Source of the DNA: CAVVEQ01 sp963804865
Lineage (GTDB): Bacteria > Chloroflexota > Anaerolineae > Anaerolineales > Anaerolineaceae
Direction: 5' to 3'
NCBI GenBank assembly: GCA_963804865.1
Contig: CAWDSH010000001.1
Coordinates: 124,001-188,000 of the forward strand
DNA length: 64,000 bases
Below are positions 55,557-63,862 of this stretch, one piece after another (the first letter of the stretch is position 1; each line of letters starts with the position of its first letter). The translations under genes were made by a program, and so were the position numbers. Below the pieces are notes generated by a model. It did not search any database. It was not told the origin of the DNA and worked only from the letters and a program-made list of their open reading frames with translations.

Positions 55557-56693
55557 TTAAATTTCTGGTTTAACGTTTTTATTAATGCGAGGCAGGATTA
55601 CCAGGCTAAAAATGAGGAGGAAGAATGCGCTAAAGAATGTCACTGAAAAAATCAATGTGGGTTGTTTTGAGAATAACATACCTGCTATTCCCGGGGCAAT
55701 TATGACCGCCAAACCGCTGACCGTTTCAAGAATCCCATATGCCAACCCCAATTCACTGGCATGAACCAGAGGCCTGGAAAAACCCACAAACATTGCACGG
55801 ATGAGACGGTAGCCGCCAAGTAAAAAATAACCCAGCATATAGAATGGCATTCCGTTTCCCTTCCACAGAAGGAAGGCATATACCATCATCATGGCTTGAC
55901 CAAGAAAGATGGCAGTTAAAGCTCTAAAACTACCCAGTAATAGAGTGGCGAACGCGTTTCCTATTCCACCAATGGCACCCAACATGCCGATCTGAGTCAG
56001 AGATAGCCCCTTTTCATTTTGTAAGTAATTGGATGCCAGGGATTGCGGGAAATATAAAATGACCACAGATAGAAATGTAAAGAAAAGAAATGATACGAAA
56101 CGGGAGTTCTTGATGAGATTAAATTTTTCGTGCTTTTGCGGTCTTTCCTCGACAGGTTGAGCATGGATATTCAGGATAATGAGTGTTGAGATAATGAATA
56201 TTACTGCTGAGATAAGGTAGATCGTTTTTAAGCCATATTTATCCGCGATGAATCCTCCCGTTAAAGGTCCTGCAATACTGCCGAGATTGAACATCCCCGC
56301 AACGAATGTAAGTGCTCTTTCAGTTCTTAATTTTCCCCTGGCACGGGTGATATAGCCATTCATGGGTGCCATTACAAATGCAGTTAGATAATAAACCCAC
56401 AGTCCAAGGATAAAGACATTCAATGAACCGGCTAGTGCCATGATCCAAGCAGCGATCATGCCGATTGACCAGGATGCCCACATGATATATCGTGATCCTA
56501 TGCGATCTGAGAGTATGCCAGCAGGAATCTGGGCGAGGGTTATTGCTATCCCAATTCCACTATAGATAATTCCAATGCGAATTGGATCAGCGCCCCATTC
56601 CTGAAGGGAAAGGGGGATGAAATAGAAAAATAAACCTTCGCCCATACCCCACGTGAATAACGAGAGGGCTATCAGGATGAGATCGCGAGGCAT
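55557..56693 (-). CDS. MFS transporter
   Basis: 378 residues with about eleven or twelve membrane helices. The loop after helix 2 reads GILSDRIGSRYIMW, the MFS motif A (GxLaDrxGrk). A second related motif (GGFIADKYGLK) lies after helix 6 of the N-terminal bundle. It is a proton-coupled permease whose cargo cannot be read; its operon with an esterase, a peptidase and an ArsR-type regulator may indicate export of a toxic or waste compound. Confidence 0.88.
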   Translation of the reverse strand: MPRDLILIALSLFTWGMGEGLFFYFIPLSLQEWGADPIRIGIIYSGIGIAITLAQIPAGILSDRIGSRYIMWASWSIGMIAAWIMALAGSLNVFILGLWVYYLTAFVMAPMNGYITRARGKLRTERALTFVAGMFNLGSIAGPLTGGFIADKYGLKTIYLISAVIFIISTLIILNIHAQPVEERPQKHEKFNLIKNSRFVSFLFFTFLSVVILYFPQSLASNYLQNEKGLSLTQIGMLGAIGGIGNAFATLLLGSFRALTAIFLGQAMMMVYAFLLWKGNGMPFYMLGYFLLGGYRLIRAMFVGFSRPLVHASELGLAYGILETVSGLAVIIAPGIAGMLFSKQPTLIFSVTFFSAFFLLIFSLVILPRINKNVKPEI

Positions 56694-56697
56694 GCTA

Positions 56698-57456
56698 TTA
56701 AGTTATCCGTCCAATGAATTTTGAAATCGCTTCAAACACGATAAAACGATCTGGCTCCCGAATCACGACATGCCCGGAATTCTCCACCCATAATTTTTCT
56801 TTTACCGGGGAATTGACCTTTTCAAAAAAGTAATCCATGCTTTCTGCGGGGATTGAGTGGTCCCCATGGGATTGAACTAACATTACGGGTGCTTGAATAT
56901 CCGGCAGGGACATTCTTAATTCTTTGATGACCTCAATCAATTGCAGAATTGATCGGGTAGGGTAATATGGATAATCCACGTGGATTTTCTCTGCTTCTTT
57001 ATCGTGGAAATCAGAAAGACCCTTTTCAATGCGAGGCTGGAGAATCGCTAAAAGACCGGCAAATGGCAAACGCGGATCTTTTGGAAGGTCGCAGGGTGCA
57101 GAAATGGCTACTGCACCATTGATCTGATAACGTGATGCGGCGAGGAGCGCGAGCACTCCTCCCATGGATAAACCCATGATGATCTGATGCTTGGTAAAAC
57201 CTTTCAAGTAATTCAAACCATCCTCAACGGAAACTAGCCAGTCCTGCCATTTGGTACGAATCATATCTTCAGGTCGTGTTGCATGTCCGGCAAGACGAAT
57301 TCCCATCACCGTATGTCCGCGCTTGGCAAGATCCTCGCCAAGCCAGATCATCTCTTTCGGAGTGCCGGTGAAGCCATGAACTAAAAGGCATCCAGTCTTG
57401 TCACCTGGAAAGAAAAAGGGTTCTGCTGTTGGAATGGTAAAGGGTGGTTTGCTCAT
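56698..57456 (-). CDS. Alpha/beta-hydrolase, carboxylesterase (Est30-like)
   Basis: 252 residues. GCLLVHGFTGTPKEM forms the oxyanion region, GLSMGGVLAL the nucleophile elbow (Ser near 97), HGDHSIPAES the acidic residue and NSGHVVIREPD the catalytic His. This matches Est30/monoacylglycerol-lipase-like enzymes, which hydrolyse short carboxyl esters in the cytosol. It starts 15 bases after the peptidase gene. The substrate is unknown. Confidence 0.9.
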   Translation of the reverse strand: MSKPPFTIPTAEPFFFPGDKTGCLLVHGFTGTPKEMIWLGEDLAKRGHTVMGIRLAGHATRPEDMIRTKWQDWLVSVEDGLNYLKGFTKHQIIMGLSMGGVLALLAASRYQINGAVAISAPCDLPKDPRLPFAGLLAILQPRIEKGLSDFHDKEAEKIHVDYPYYPTRSILQLIEVIKELRMSLPDIQAPVMLVQSHGDHSIPAESMDYFFEKVNSPVKEKLWVENSGHVVIREPDRFIVFEAISKFIGRIT

Positions 57457-57471
57457 TGGAACTCCAAGACT

Positions 57472-58578
57472 TTATTCAATTATCTGTAATTCGCGTGGCA
57501 GGGAGCTCAAGATTTTAGCTCCACTGATCGTTATAACAATATTGTCTTCTATTCGCGCACCATTTTGACCGGCCAAATAAATTCCTGGTTCAATGGTAAA
57601 GCACATTCCTTCTCTGAGGATCAGACTATTTTCCCCAAATATATAGGGCGGTTCATGTGCCTCCAACCCAATGCCGTGACCGGTGCGGTGAGTGAAATTA
57701 GGTCCAAAACATCCTCCTTCAATGATTGCGCGGGCAGTTTTATCGATAACCCCAGCTTCGATCCCGGGTTGGGCAACGCTGCACCCCGCCCGGTTGGATT
57801 CCAATACAAGGTTAACCATGTTTTCCAATTCGGGCTGAATTTTGCCGATGCCAAAGGTTCGCGTCAGATCCGATATGTAACCTTTATATCGGGCACCCCA
57901 GTCAATGACAAGAAGGTCACCTGATTGGAGCACGCGATCCGAAGGTTCAGCATGCGGATTGGCACTGTTGGGACCAGATGAGACGATCGGGTTAAAGGCA
58001 AGATCTGGATCAGAACCGGAGCGGATAAGTTGAAGAGTCAATTCAGATGCGATTTCTTTTTCAGTGATACCCATATGAATGAATGGAATTGTGGCCAATA
58101 AGGCGTTTTCGGCGATTTTTACTGCCTTCTGGATCAATAGGATTTCATCCGGATTTTTTTGGATGCGAAGATGTGCAAGGATTTCCGAGGCTGATACGAA
58201 TTGCGAGCCGGGTAACGCTTGCTCAAGATAGGCTAATTCAAGGAATCGAAGGTGGGTGGGTTCGACACCGATCCTGTTTTTAACGCTTTCAAATGACTTC
58301 ACCGCATTGGAAATGACACCCAACCAGGTCGAAGGATTGTCATCATAAGGGAACGGATTTAGCTCGAATTTTGCGCTATCCAATTTAGCCATTTCCAATG
58401 AAGGCAGGACGATTGATGGTTTTTTACCGGGGATTATAAAGAGCAGAACGGGTCGCTCCATCACATGAAAATTCAAGCCTGTCAGATAATAAAGACTTGG
58501 TCCCGGGTTCAGGACCAAGCCATCCAATTGATATTCTGAGAGGGATTTCATCAAACGGGGAAGATTTGGATTATCCAT
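57472..58578 (-). CDS. M24-family Xaa-Pro peptidase
   Basis: 368 residues. The N-terminal creatinase-like domain (to about 135) is followed by the pita-bread fold with all five metal ligands: Asp in VIDWGARYKG and ISDLTRTFG, His in GHGIGLEAHE, Glu in FTIEPGIYL and Glu in ARIEDNIVI. It removes an N-terminal residue before proline from peptides. It starts 21 bases after the ArsR-type gene and is probably in one transcript with it. Confidence 0.92.
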   Translation of the reverse strand: MDNPNLPRLMKSLSEYQLDGLVLNPGPSLYYLTGLNFHVMERPVLLFIIPGKKPSIVLPSLEMAKLDSAKFELNPFPYDDNPSTWLGVISNAVKSFESVKNRIGVEPTHLRFLELAYLEQALPGSQFVSASEILAHLRIQKNPDEILLIQKAVKIAENALLATIPFIHMGITEKEIASELTLQLIRSGSDPDLAFNPIVSSGPNSANPHAEPSDRVLQSGDLLVIDWGARYKGYISDLTRTFGIGKIQPELENMVNLVLESNRAGCSVAQPGIEAGVIDKTARAIIEGGCFGPNFTHRTGHGIGLEAHEPPYIFGENSLILREGMCFTIEPGIYLAGQNGARIEDNIVITISGAKILSSLPRELQIIE

Positions 58579-58599
58579 GTGATCGCATCCTCGAAGCGA

Positions 58600-59175
58600 T
58601 TATATCTTATCTGTAACGAACCAATATTCTCCATTTTTCCTTTCCATTAGATGGGAATCGCAAAGTTCCCTGCGAAGAAATGCGAAATCCTCATTATATT
58701 TTTTAAGGATTTCATTTACTTCCTTCTCCTTGTATTTAATACCAGGCGCGAATGCTTTTACGATATATTGCAGAACCACATCAAGCTTTTTCCGTTGTGT
58801 GGGCAGCATTTTAAAACTACCATCCGGATTTGAGTAATCGCGGATGACCTTGCGATCATAAGCTTCGATATCAACATCTTTTGCCAAATCGGGCAGCTTT
58901 TCCCTTGCCAGCAAGCGCTGCGACATGCTCTCAAGAGACTCCTTATCTAACGAGTAGACGCTGTAATAACCTTCAGCTTTTGCCGTAACGAGGTTCGCAT
59001 CTGAAAGCCTGGAGAGATGGTGGGAGACTGTCGATGCTCCCAGGTGTAACATGGATGCCAATTGTTCAACGGTGCAAACCTGATTGGCAAGTATACCGAT
59101 GATTTTTAGACGATTGGCATCTGCCAGCGCTTTGAAAAAGGACAACAGCTCAAGATTATTATCATTTTCATTCAT
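58600..59175 (-). CDS. ArsR-family regulator with DUF2087-like C-terminus
   Basis: 191 residues. Residues about 8-80 form an ArsR winged helix: LADANRLKIIGILANQVCTV, with recognition helix GASTVSHHLSRLSDANLV. No ELCVCDL-type metal-binding Cys pair is present (a single Cys stands at that place), so it is unlikely to sense arsenic or cadmium. The C-terminus (KMLPTQRKKLDVVLQYI, YKEKEVNEILKKYNEDF) matches DUF2087, a common partner in such regulators. GAGGTGA lies 6 bases before the ATG. It heads the operon and an inverted repeat sits at its start of transcription, so it is likely self-regulated. Confidence 0.9.
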   Translation of the reverse strand: MNENDNNLELLSFFKALADANRLKIIGILANQVCTVEQLASMLHLGASTVSHHLSRLSDANLVTAKAEGYYSVYSLDKESLESMSQRLLAREKLPDLAKDVDIEAYDRKVIRDYSNPDGSFKMLPTQRKKLDVVLQYIVKAFAPGIKYKEKEVNEILKKYNEDFAFLRRELCDSHLMERKNGEYWFVTDKI

Positions 59176-59198
59176 AATTTCACCTCATTTTATTTAAA

Positions 59199-59212
59199 TC
59201 GATACTTATCGA
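59199..59212. promoter_or_regulatory. Inverted repeat, likely ArsR-type operator
   Basis: TCGATA and TATCGA are perfect inverted arms around CT. The repeat covers the expected transcription start of the ArsR gene (near 59210), a suitable place for repression by its own product. Confidence 0.55.
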
Positions 59213-59216
59213 AATA

Positions 59217-59245
59217 ATTCTATCAATACGACATCACTTTGTCAA
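59217..59245 (-). promoter_or_regulatory. Promoter of the ArsR-headed operon
   Basis: On the minus strand a perfect -35 TTGACA (59240-59245), a 17-base spacer and -10 TAGAAT (59217-59222). Confidence 0.8.
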
Positions 59246-59291
59246 GTCCGTTTTAGATATTACATAACATGTGTTGAAAAAATGCATAATC

Positions 59292-59320
59292 TTGACAGTC
59301 CACATCCCATCAGGTAGAAT
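59292..59320 (+). promoter_or_regulatory. Promoter of the tRNA-Ala genes
   Basis: A perfect TTGACA (59292-59297), a 17-base spacer and TAGAAT (59315-59320) stand 18 bases before the first tRNA. It points away from the ArsR promoter, 46 bases off, and has the same -10 sequence. Confidence 0.85.
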
Positions 59321-59337
59321 AAAAACGCTTAGTTCTC

Positions 59338-59410
59338 GGGCCTGTAGCGCAGTTGGGAGCGCGCTTCAATCGCACTGAAGAGGCCGGGGGTTCGAATCCC
59401 CCCAGGTCCA
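59338..59410 (+). tRNA. tRNA-Ala (CGC)
   Basis: A 73-base cloverleaf: acceptor GGGCCTG / CAGGTCC, D stem GCGC/GCGC, anticodon stem CTTCA/TGAAG around ATCGCAC (anticodon CGC, codon GCG), T stem GGGGG/CCCCC with TTCGAAT, and discriminator A. CCA is not encoded. The acceptor has a G-U-type pair at the third position typical of alanine identity elements (G3-T70). Confidence 0.95.
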
Positions 59411-59443
59411 CTGGGCAAGAGGCTCGAAAACAAAATTATAATT

Positions 59444-59516
59444 GGGCCCATAGCGCAGTTGGGAGCGCGTCTCAATGGCATTGAGAAGGCCGAGGGTTCG
59501 AATCCCTCTGGGTCCA
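59444..59516 (+). tRNA. tRNA-Ala (GGC)
   Basis: A 73-base cloverleaf very similar to its neighbour: acceptor GGGCCCA / TGGGTCC, D stem GCGC/GCGC, anticodon stem TCTCA/TGAGA around ATGGCAT (anticodon GGC, codons GCC and GCU), T stem GAGGG/CCCTC. CCA is not encoded. It lies 33 bases after the first tRNA and was probably made by tandem duplication with a changed anticodon. No terminator with a T run separates it from the T-box leader downstream. Confidence 0.95.
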
Positions 59517-59603
59517 CTTGATAAAGGCGCTAAGGCGCCCAGGGTGTATACAGTCGAACCCGGAATGCCTTGAACCTCAGCGCCAAATAGTTTAAAAGCC
59601 TAT

Positions 59604-59850
59604 GCAGGAGTAGTAGATCAGCCGTCAGAGAACCGGTGAAAGGTGTGAAAGCCGGTAAGGCGCAAGCGACGCGCCAGAAAAGATCGAACTCGCCTGCTGC
59701 CTTCCTAGGCAAGCTTTCCCGGTGAAAAGTTCAGCCGGGGACGGGAGCGCCCGTTACTGCAAACCTGAGTGATCCAATGCAAGCTGGATAAGCAGGGTGG
59801 TACCACGGAATTTCATCTCCGCCCCTGTAGGGACGGAGATATTTGTTTTA
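59604..59850 (+). promoter_or_regulatory. T-box leader (leucine) controlling leuS
   Basis: Stem I is readable: GCAGG (59604-59608) pairs with CCTGC (59693-59697) and GATC (59616-59619) with GATC (59682-59685). The internal loop has AGTAGTA on the left and GAACTCG on the right, so the specifier is CTC (59689-59691), a leucine codon. The upper stem has the AGAGA and GGTG elements. The T-box AGGGTGGTACCACG is at 59794-59807, followed by a terminator. Uncharged tRNA-Leu(GAG) should bind the specifier and the T-box bulge, prevent termination and turn leuS on. Confidence 0.95.
59815..59850 (+). terminator. T-box-controlled terminator before leuS
   Basis: ATCTCCG / CGGAGAT, extended by CCC/GGG across one mismatch, with a TGTA loop and the tail ATTTGTTTTA. 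It competes with the antiterminator formed by the T-box sequence just upstream. Confidence 0.88.
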
Positions 59851-59877
59851 ATAATCATCAAAAAAATCGAGGTGAGC

Positions 59878-62334
59878 ATGGCAAACAAGGATTTCATTTT
59901 ATACAATTCTTCCATCATTGAACCTAAATGGCAGAAAAAATGGGATGATGATGGGCTCTACCATTCGGATATCCATCCTGAACGGAAGAAACATTATGCA
60001 TTAACCATGCTGCCTTATCCTTCCGGGGATCTACATATCGGTCATTGGTATGCCATGGTACCTTCGGATGCGCGCGCAAGGTTCATGCGCATGCAGGGTT
60101 ACAACGTCCTCTTCCCGATTGGATTTGATGCATTCGGGCTACCAGCAGAAAATGCAGCAATTCAGAGAAATATCCATCCCAAGGAATGGACCTACCGCAA
60201 CATGGATCGGGAACGGAAACAGTTGCGTTCCATGGGAGCCATGTTTGATTGGCGCCGGGAAATGGTGAGCTCTGACCCTAAATATTATCGCTGGACGCAG
60301 TGGTTCTTTACCCAATTATTTAAACATGGATTGGCTTATCGGAAGATGTCACCGGTGGATTGGTGCCCGAACTGCAATACGACGTTGGCACGTGAACAAG
60401 TATGGGGAGATGATCGCCACTGCGAACGCTGCCACACCCCGGTGATCAAGAAGAATCTCGACCAGTGGTTCTTTCGGATCACCAAGTACGCAGATGAATT
60501 GTTGGATTTCAGCCAGATCGATTGGCCAGATAGGGTGAAGGTATTGCAGACGAACTGGATAGGACGATCCAAGGGGGCATTAGTCAAATTTAAAACTGAA
60601 CATGGAGATGAGCTGGAGGTTTTCACCACGCGACCAGATACCCTTTGGGGAGTCACTTTCATGGTGCTGGCTCCTGAACATCCTCTTGTCGCTAAATTAA
60701 CAACGAGTGATAAAAAACAGGTTGTAGAAACCTACATCTCCCAGACTCTGCGTCAATCGGATATTCAACGAGAGTCGACCGACAAGGAAAAAACGGGGGT
60801 ATTCACCGGGAGTTATGCAGTTAATCCTGTGAATAATGAACGCATTCCTATCTGGATCGCAGATTACGTCCTGATGACCTATGGAACTGGCGCGATAATG
60901 GCAGTCCCGGCGCATGATGAGCGGGATTTTGCGTTTGCGCGCAAATTTGATTTAACCATCCGTGTGGTGATCCAGCCTGATGATCAAAAAGCAATCAGCT
61001 CAGATGATATGGTAGAAGCAGTTCCTGCTACCGGAGTGATGATCAACTCCGGAGAACTGACCGGCACTTCAGGCGACCTTGCATTCGAAAAGGCGATCGA
61101 GTATGTGCGTTTAAAAAATGCCGGCAAAGAAGCGGTCAATTATCATCTGAGAGACTGGCTCATCTCCCGTCAGCGCTATTGGGGAGCTCCCATCCCGATC
61201 GTTTATTGCGAGAAATGCGGGACCATTCCTGTACCGGATGAACAATTACCCGTGTTGCTGCCGGATGATGTCAAATGGAAGCCTACAGGTGAGAGTCCGC
61301 TCAAGCTGCATCCGACCTGGCGGTTCACGACCTGTCCCCAATGCGGTGGAAAAGCTGAACGGGAAACGGATACAATGGATACTTTCATGTGTTCATCCTG
61401 GTATCATCTGCGATACCTCAGCCCGGATTACGATAAGGGTCCATTTGATCCCAAGGAATACGATTATTGGATGCCCGTGGACGTCTACACGGGGGGTATC
61501 GAGCACGCCACCATGCATTTGATATATACGCGCTTCTTTCACAAGGCGGGCAGGGATATGGGTATCATGGAAGGCCATGAACCGATGCTGAAGTTGCGTA
61601 ACCAGGGTATGGTGCTGGGTGAAGATTTGGAGAAGATGTCCAAGAGCCGGGGAAATACCATTGCACCGGATAAACTGGTCTCAACTTACGGCGCTGATTC
61701 TGTACGCGCATACCTCATGTTCTTCACCCGTTGGGACCAAGGCGGTCCCTGGAGCAGCTCGGGGATCGAGGGAGTGAACCGTTGGATCAGGAGACTGTGG
61801 TCCATACTGCTGGAACCCGGTGAAGAAAAAAGTGTTGATGCAGAAGTTCTTAAATCCCTGCGTCGCAAAGTTCATCAAACGATAAAAGCAGTTACGCATG
61901 ACTTTGAAGAATTCGAATTCAATACGATCATTTCCGCTCTAATGGAATTAATGAATGAGATGAGTAAGGCAAAGGGATTGGGAGCATGGAACAAGCCAGA
62001 ATGGAAGGAAGCTGTTGAGGTTTATACGCTTATGCTTTCACCGGTTGCCCCGCACATCAGCGAGGAGATCTGGGCTCAATTGGGGAAACCGTATTCCGTT
62101 CATACCCAGGAATGGCCTAAACTTGATGAAAAAGCAACAGCCGCAGAAGAGATGACACTTGTCGTGCAGGTAAATGGTAAATTAAGGGACCGAATCACTG
62201 TTGCGGTGGATATTAGTGAAGAGGAAGCGAAGCAAATGGCTTTAAATAGTGAAATAGTCAAAAGAAATCTTGCAGGAAAACAACCTCGACAGGTCATCTA
62301 TGTGAGGGGAAGATTGGTAAACATAGTAATTTAA
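59878..62334 (+). CDS. leuS: Leucyl-tRNA synthetase
   Basis: 818 residues. The HIGH motif is in SGDLHIGHWYAM; a zinc-ribbon region has CPNC and CERC; the CP1 editing domain contains FTTRPDTLWGVTFMV and YGTGAIMAVPAHDERD; the second active-site motif is KMSKSRGNTI; a C-terminal anticodon-binding and LeuRS-specific region follows. It charges tRNA-Leu in the cytosol. The frame extends back to 59797, but that would include the T-box terminator; the ATG at 59878 has GAGGTGAG 2-9 bases upstream. T-box control matches the enzyme's amino acid. Confidence 0.97.
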   Translation: MANKDFILYNSSIIEPKWQKKWDDDGLYHSDIHPERKKHYALTMLPYPSGDLHIGHWYAMVPSDARARFMRMQGYNVLFPIGFDAFGLPAENAAIQRNIHPKEWTYRNMDRERKQLRSMGAMFDWRREMVSSDPKYYRWTQWFFTQLFKHGLAYRKMSPVDWCPNCNTTLAREQVWGDDRHCERCHTPVIKKNLDQWFFRITKYADELLDFSQIDWPDRVKVLQTNWIGRSKGALVKFKTEHGDELEVFTTRPDTLWGVTFMVLAPEHPLVAKLTTSDKKQVVETYISQTLRQSDIQRESTDKEKTGVFTGSYAVNPVNNERIPIWIADYVLMTYGTGAIMAVPAHDERDFAFARKFDLTIRVVIQPDDQKAISSDDMVEAVPATGVMINSGELTGTSGDLAFEKAIEYVRLKNAGKEAVNYHLRDWLISRQRYWGAPIPIVYCEKCGTIPVPDEQLPVLLPDDVKWKPTGESPLKLHPTWRFTTCPQCGGKAERETDTMDTFMCSSWYHLRYLSPDYDKGPFDPKEYDYWMPVDVYTGGIEHATMHLIYTRFFHKAGRDMGIMEGHEPMLKLRNQGMVLGEDLEKMSKSRGNTIAPDKLVSTYGADSVRAYLMFFTRWDQGGPWSSSGIEGVNRWIRRLWSILLEPGEEKSVDAEVLKSLRRKVHQTIKAVTHDFEEFEFNTIISALMELMNEMSKAKGLGAWNKPEWKEAVEVYTLMLSPVAPHISEEIWAQLGKPYSVHTQEWPKLDEKATAAEEMTLVVQVNGKLRDRITVAVDISEEEAKQMALNSEIVKRNLAGKQPRQVIYVRGRLVNIVI

Positions 62335-62360
62335 TTTCGAAGAACGAATGACAAAAAGAA

Positions 62361-62392
62361 AGGGCGCACTTTTAGTGTGCCCTTATTTCTTT
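62361..62392 (+). terminator. Rho-independent terminator after leuS
   Basis: AGGGCGCAC (62361-62369) pairs with GTGTGCCCT (62375-62383), with one G-U pair, followed by TATTTCTTT. It lies against the end of the convergent sua5 gene. Confidence 0.85.
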
Positions 62393-62997
62393 AATGTATC
62401 CAATATTTCGCTTATTGTTATTATTCCTTCGCGAATAAGTCGTATTTCAAATTGCGTACAATCCACAACCGTGGATGGGATACCACCGGGGCAACGTCCA
62501 CCATCGATCAGTAGATCGATTTTTCCATCCAATTGTTTTTTTACTTCTCCGGCAGTGAGTGGATTTCTCCCACCAGAAATATTGGCAGATGTCGTAGCCA
62601 ACGGTCCAGTAGCTTTAAGGAGTTTAAGGGTGAATTGATGATCGGGCATGCGGATTCCGATAGTCGGTTGGGGCGAAAGGATGGCAGGGAGTCTGGGGTG
62701 AATTGAGACCACCAGAGTTAATGCACCTGGCCAAAACCGGGAGGATAACAGCCGCGCTGTTAGATTGAAATGCTCAGTCACCAAATCTAGCTGTTTCAGA
62801 TCGCCGATCAAAATGGGAATGGCTTTATTGAAATCCCTGCCTTTTACTTTAAAAAGGTTCTGTATTGCTTCCGGGTCGAATACGGATGCTGCCAACCCGT
62901 ACACTGTGTCTGTTGGGAAGGCGATCAGTCCTCCCTTTTCGATAATTGACACAGCTTCAGATAATTTAACTTCCTGATCTGTTTTTATGATAGTCAT
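62383..62997 (-). CDS. L-threonylcarbamoyladenylate synthase (Sua5/YrdC type)
   Basis: 204 residues. The YrdC-fold blocks are present: GGLIAFPTDTVYGLAA, VKGRDFNKAIPILIGD, FWPGALTLVV, IGIRMPDH and TSANISGG. It makes threonylcarbamoyl-AMP for the t6A37 modification of tRNAs that read ANN codons. It lacks the extra C-terminal Sua5 domain, so YrdC-type is the better name. The order prfA-prmC-yrdC is a common bacterial arrangement. It starts 10 bases after prmC. Confidence 0.93.
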   Translation of the reverse strand: MTIIKTDQEVKLSEAVSIIEKGGLIAFPTDTVYGLAASVFDPEAIQNLFKVKGRDFNKAIPILIGDLKQLDLVTEHFNLTARLLSSRFWPGALTLVVSIHPRLPAILSPQPTIGIRMPDHQFTLKLLKATGPLATTSANISGGRNPLTAGEVKKQLDGKIDLLIDGGRCPGGIPSTVVDCTQFEIRLIREGIITISEILDTLKK

Positions 62998-63007
62998 AAG
63001 CTGCGGC

Positions 63008-63862
63008 TCATGAAAACTTTACGTACAATAGTCTTGGAAGCCCGGCACCATCCAGGATGACTTCAGACGATACTGATGGCAGAACGCGCTTGGTAAAGAG
63101 TAAAACATCCTCTTTTTGCCCAGACTCGATCTCAAGGAGGAGCAATCCGGGTTTTGTGATTTTGCCTTGAGATTCAGTGATGACCCTTTTGATAAACGCC
63201 AATCCATCTTCACCGCCGTCCAACGCTTCTAGCGGTTCAAATTTGGAAACAGACAAGTTCTTCAACTTATTGGTGGGAATATAAGGGAGATTCGCGCAGA
63301 TCAGTGAGAATGCCCCAGAAATATTCTTGAAAAGATCAGATTGAATGAATTTGATCTGGTTCTCAACTTTGTGCGTTTGGGCATTTGCCCGAGCGACATC
63401 CAGCACATCATCGTTGAAATCTACAGCAATAATATTAATTTCTGGAATTGCCTTGGCCAGGCAAATCGCGATACACCCGGATCCAGTACCAATATCCAGA
63501 ACGGATTGTTGACGTGGATGTTTATGAAGCCATTCGAGTGCTTTATCAACAAGCAGTTCAGTCTCCGGGCGCGGGATCAGTACTAAGGGATTCACCTGAA
63601 AATCCAAACCATAGAATTCCCAATGACCGATCAAATAAGGGAGCGGTTCATTCGCCAATCGCCTATCGAGTAATGATTTCAGTTCGGAGAGTTTTTTCTG
63701 CGACAGATAAAATTCCGGGTGAGCCACAACCCAACTTCGATTACGATCCAGGACGTGAGAAACAAGAACTTGTGCATCCAAACCGGGGCTATCACTTATC
63801 CTGGCCAAATGAAATCTTGCATCAGCAATCCAATCTCCGATCCTATTCGTCGCCATCTTCAT
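63008..63862 (-). CDS. prmC: Release-factor glutamine methyltransferase
   Basis: 284 residues from the chosen start. The N-terminal helical domain (DAQVLVSHVLDRNRSWVVAHP, LIGHWEFYGLDFQVN) is followed by the SAM domain with VLDIGTGSGCIAI and the substrate-binding motif ANLPYIP, an accepted variant of NPPY. It methylates the glutamine of the GGQ motif in RF1 and RF2. The frame extends to 63934 inside the prfA gene; ATG codons at 63862 and 63856 start the family N-terminus and overlap prfA by only 14-20 bases. Confidence 0.93.
   Translation of the reverse strand: MKMATNRIGDWIADARFHLARISDSPGLDAQVLVSHVLDRNRSWVVAHPEFYLSQKKLSELKSLLDRRLANEPLPYLIGHWEFYGLDFQVNPLVLIPRPETELLVDKALEWLHKHPRQQSVLDIGTGSGCIAICLAKAIPEINIIAVDFNDDVLDVARANAQTHKVENQIKFIQSDLFKNISGAFSLICANLPYIPTNKLKNLSVSKFEPLEALDGGEDGLAFIKRVITESQGKITKPGLLLLEIESGQKEDVLLFTKRVLPSVSSEVILDGAGLPRLLYVKFS

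Noticed and set aside
59526..59539. GGCGC/GCGCC hairpin after the second tRNA as a terminator
   Set aside because: The stem is only 5 bp and no T run follows, so it is more likely a processing feature or chance.
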